Source: UBA4733 sp036734945 (GTDB taxonomy: Bacteria; Chloroflexota; UBA4733). Taken from it: 64,000 nucleotides of DNA. Every line of letters starts with the position of its first letter. Position 1 is the first letter of the stretch. This document shows positions 63,030-64,000 of this stretch, one piece after another. The stretch is taken from positions 16,686-80,685 of the forward strand of contig DAIMXP010000016.1 of the NCBI GenBank assembly GCA_036734945.1, given 5' to 3'. Position numbers and translations under genes: made by a program. A model generated the notes under the pieces. It did not search any database, was not told where the DNA came from, and was given only the letters and a program-made list of their open reading frames with translations.

Positions 63030-63164
63030 CGCCTTCTCCCATCCGGACTGTACCGTCGGCTCCGGAGTCTCACCGGATCATGCGCCAGCCGAATCGCTGC
63101 CGCTCGCGGGCTCTACCGCCGATCGGGAATTGGCAGCCTCGCTGCCTCACCCTGCCCCGAAGGC
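63030..63164 (-). ncRNA. FMN riboswitch (RFN element)
   Basis: The minus strand carries the conserved RFN blocks in order: TCGGGGCAGGGTGAGG, CCCGATCGGCGGTAGAGCCC, GCGAGCGGCAGCG, GATCCGGTGAGACTCCGGAG, CCGACGGTACAGTCCGGATG and GGAGAAGG. All six helices of the consensus can be drawn. Controls ribD-ribE-ribBA-ribH by transcription attenuation through the following terminator. Confidence 0.97.
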
Positions 63165-63190
63165 CTATACGAATCTTCAGTTCAGTTTGC

Positions 63191-63199
63191 ATTGTACCA
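63191..63199 (-). promoter_or_regulatory. extended -10 element for the rib operon
   Basis: TGGTACAAT on the minus strand, 27 bases upstream of the FMN aptamer. The same nonamer precedes the PIG-L gene at 45031-45039, and the 15 bases at 63181-63195 also occur at 16050-16064 upstream of the GAF kinase. Confidence 0.45.
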
Positions 63200-63231
63200 C
63201 CGACCGTTGGATCCCTGGTCGTGCGCCTTCG

Positions 63232-63540
63232 CTACGCCCAAGTCCTCTGTTCGACGAAGCCCTGTCGAGTCCGAATCAGTACCTCGTTCCAGTCGGCCCT
63301 TCGCGGTTCGACGTGGAACTCCTCAACGGCAAGTCGGATCACGTCCTCCAGCGCCACACGGCCGGTTGGAATATGCACCCGCATGATCGGTGAACCATGC
63401 GCAAGGACGCTATTGCGGATGTGAAGATGGGGGAATTTCACGGGAGAATCCTCAGAGGGATGCCAGTGGAACGACGACCGGAAGGCTTCAATAGCCCCCG
63501 CTTCAGTCCGGTTGGGCAAGGTCGAGGAGCAGAGCGACAT
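63232..63540 (-). CDS. hypothetical protein, second gene of a small pair
   Basis: 102 residues from GTG 63540. Recognisable phrases are FHWHPSEDSPVKFPHLHIRN, SPIMRVHIPTGRVALEDVIR and LAVEEFHVEPRRADWNEVLI, which look like a compact conserved small protein with several His. I do not identify the family. It overlaps the end of the upstream gene, so the two are probably coexpressed; the arrangement resembles toxin-antitoxin pairs but nothing proves it. Confidence 0.55.
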   Translation of the reverse strand: MSLCSSTLPNRTEAGAIEAFRSSFHWHPSEDSPVKFPHLHIRNSVLAHGSPIMRVHIPTGRVALEDVIRLAVEEFHVEPRRADWNEVLIRTRQGFVEQRTWA

Positions 63541-63715
63541 CCATCACGCCAGGGTGATCCGGGTCATTCCGAAACGTCCCAGCACGCCAGGCGACGAGGA
63601 ACTCCTCGCCACTCATGTCGAGATAGAACCGTGCAGCTTCGTCGAAGATCTGCCGCCCCTCCTCGGGAGAGAACTCACGTACCTTCACCACACGTTCTTC
63701 CGCCACAATGGCCAT
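63503..63715 (-). CDS. hypothetical protein, first gene of a small pair
   Basis: 70 residues: MAIVAEERVVKVREFSPEEG then RQIFDEAARFYLDMSGEEFL and VAWRAGTFRNDPDHPGVMDV, acidic, with a pattern resembling small uncharacterised proteins that pair with another small gene. ATG 63715 follows GGAGGCCTTCG. It overlaps the second gene by about 38 bases in another frame. Function unknown; antitoxin-like composition is only suggestive. Confidence 0.6.
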   Translation of the reverse strand: MAIVAEERVVKVREFSPEEGRQIFDEAARFYLDMSGEEFLVAWRAGTFRNDPDHPGVMDVALLLDLAQPD

Positions 63716-63845
63716 CGAAGGCCTCCTTCGTTTACCCTTTCCCGCACTTGATCACGTATCGTACCAGCATATCGCTGTGCTCTCTCGTGCCACTGGCATT
63801 TTCGTGCCGGGGTTGGGAGTCGTCACAACCTTATCGGCAAGACCT

Positions 63846-63957
63846 TGCCGCATGTACTCCGTTGCCACGTCTCCTCCACCGCGAGCCATGGGGAGGATGA
63901 GGACGCCGCAACCGGTGAGGCAGGGCCCACGCCTACCCCAACCGCCGGTAGCACCAC
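63846..63957. repeat. diverged duplicate of the ribD leader and start region
   Basis: About 110 bases strongly resemble 62846-62957 (start of ribD and the bases just upstream), including TCCTCCACCGCGA, GAGGATGAGGACGCCGCAAC and CACGCCTACCCCAACCGCC-type stretches, with a few substitutions and one indel. Translated on the minus strand it gives ATEYMRQGLADK beside the ribD start TSEYMRLALADA. Confidence 0.75.
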
Positions 63958-64000
63958 AGTAAACCGTGGTCATGCTGCTGCGCCCAGAGCAGACAGCTTG

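Overview
The window is a high-GC bacterial chromosome segment with closely packed housekeeping genes, many start/stop overlaps and short noncoding gaps. Gene content and protein style (FtsZ ending in an EIPAFLRRR tail, an MshA-like glycosyltransferase with a PIG-L deacetylase, a DapL-type aminotransferase, a DUF3048 lipoprotein, RHS and low-complexity secreted proteins) suggest a member of Chloroflexota or a related Terrabacteria lineage. No rRNA or tRNA gene was seen, so this placement is an inference.

Layout. 1-8.5 kb: panB (minus, cut by the window edge), a membrane protein, polA, an Xer-type integrase remnant, a second membrane protein, then a decayed NarL-type sensor kinase followed by an intact response regulator. 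8.5-12.1 kb: accessory and decayed sequence, two overlapping secreted-protein genes and an MNT-HEPN module whose HEPN half is cut by a palindromic repeat. 12.1-18.1 kb: a minus-strand run of ftsZ, a GAF-GAF histidine kinase, obg and a small membrane protein. 18.5-24.9 kb: parB, then minus-strand metallophosphoesterase, larE and cystathionine gamma-synthase, then a plus-strand NERD/OST-HTH-like protein next to a K+ channel-like protein. 25.2-30.5 kb: a large RHS protein with frameshifts at both ends. 30.6-36.9 kb: nagA, a secreted protein, a GT9 glycosyltransferase, holB and lhgO. 36.9-45 kb: minus-strand recN-recJ, nadK and tlyA, with a HigBA-type toxin-antitoxin cassette between nadK and tlyA flanked by 141-bp perfect direct repeats, then a PIG-L deacetylase/GT4 pair. 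45-49 kb: transposase debris, an NB-ARC/TPR regulator split by an in-frame TAG, and a possible sortase substrate. 49.4-59.2 kb: hom and dapL-like, an A-type Fe-S carrier, a DUF3048 lipoprotein, an adenine deaminase homologue without its metal ligands, hemA, manA and a DHH phosphoesterase. 59.3-63.2 kb: ribD-ribE-ribBA-ribH under an FMN riboswitch with a terminator. The end holds a small hypothetical gene pair and a diverged copy of the ribD leader.

The main theme is a stable core genome carrying several fresh or decaying insertions: four copies of a roughly 110-bp palindrome, a second palindrome, the toxin-antitoxin cassette that duplicated a tlyA-nadK junction without breaking either gene, and several coding regions interrupted by one stop or frameshift. 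Candidates for undescribed biology are the toxin-antitoxin insertion with 141-bp duplications, the NERD/OST-HTH plus channel pair, and the adenine deaminase pseudoenzyme.
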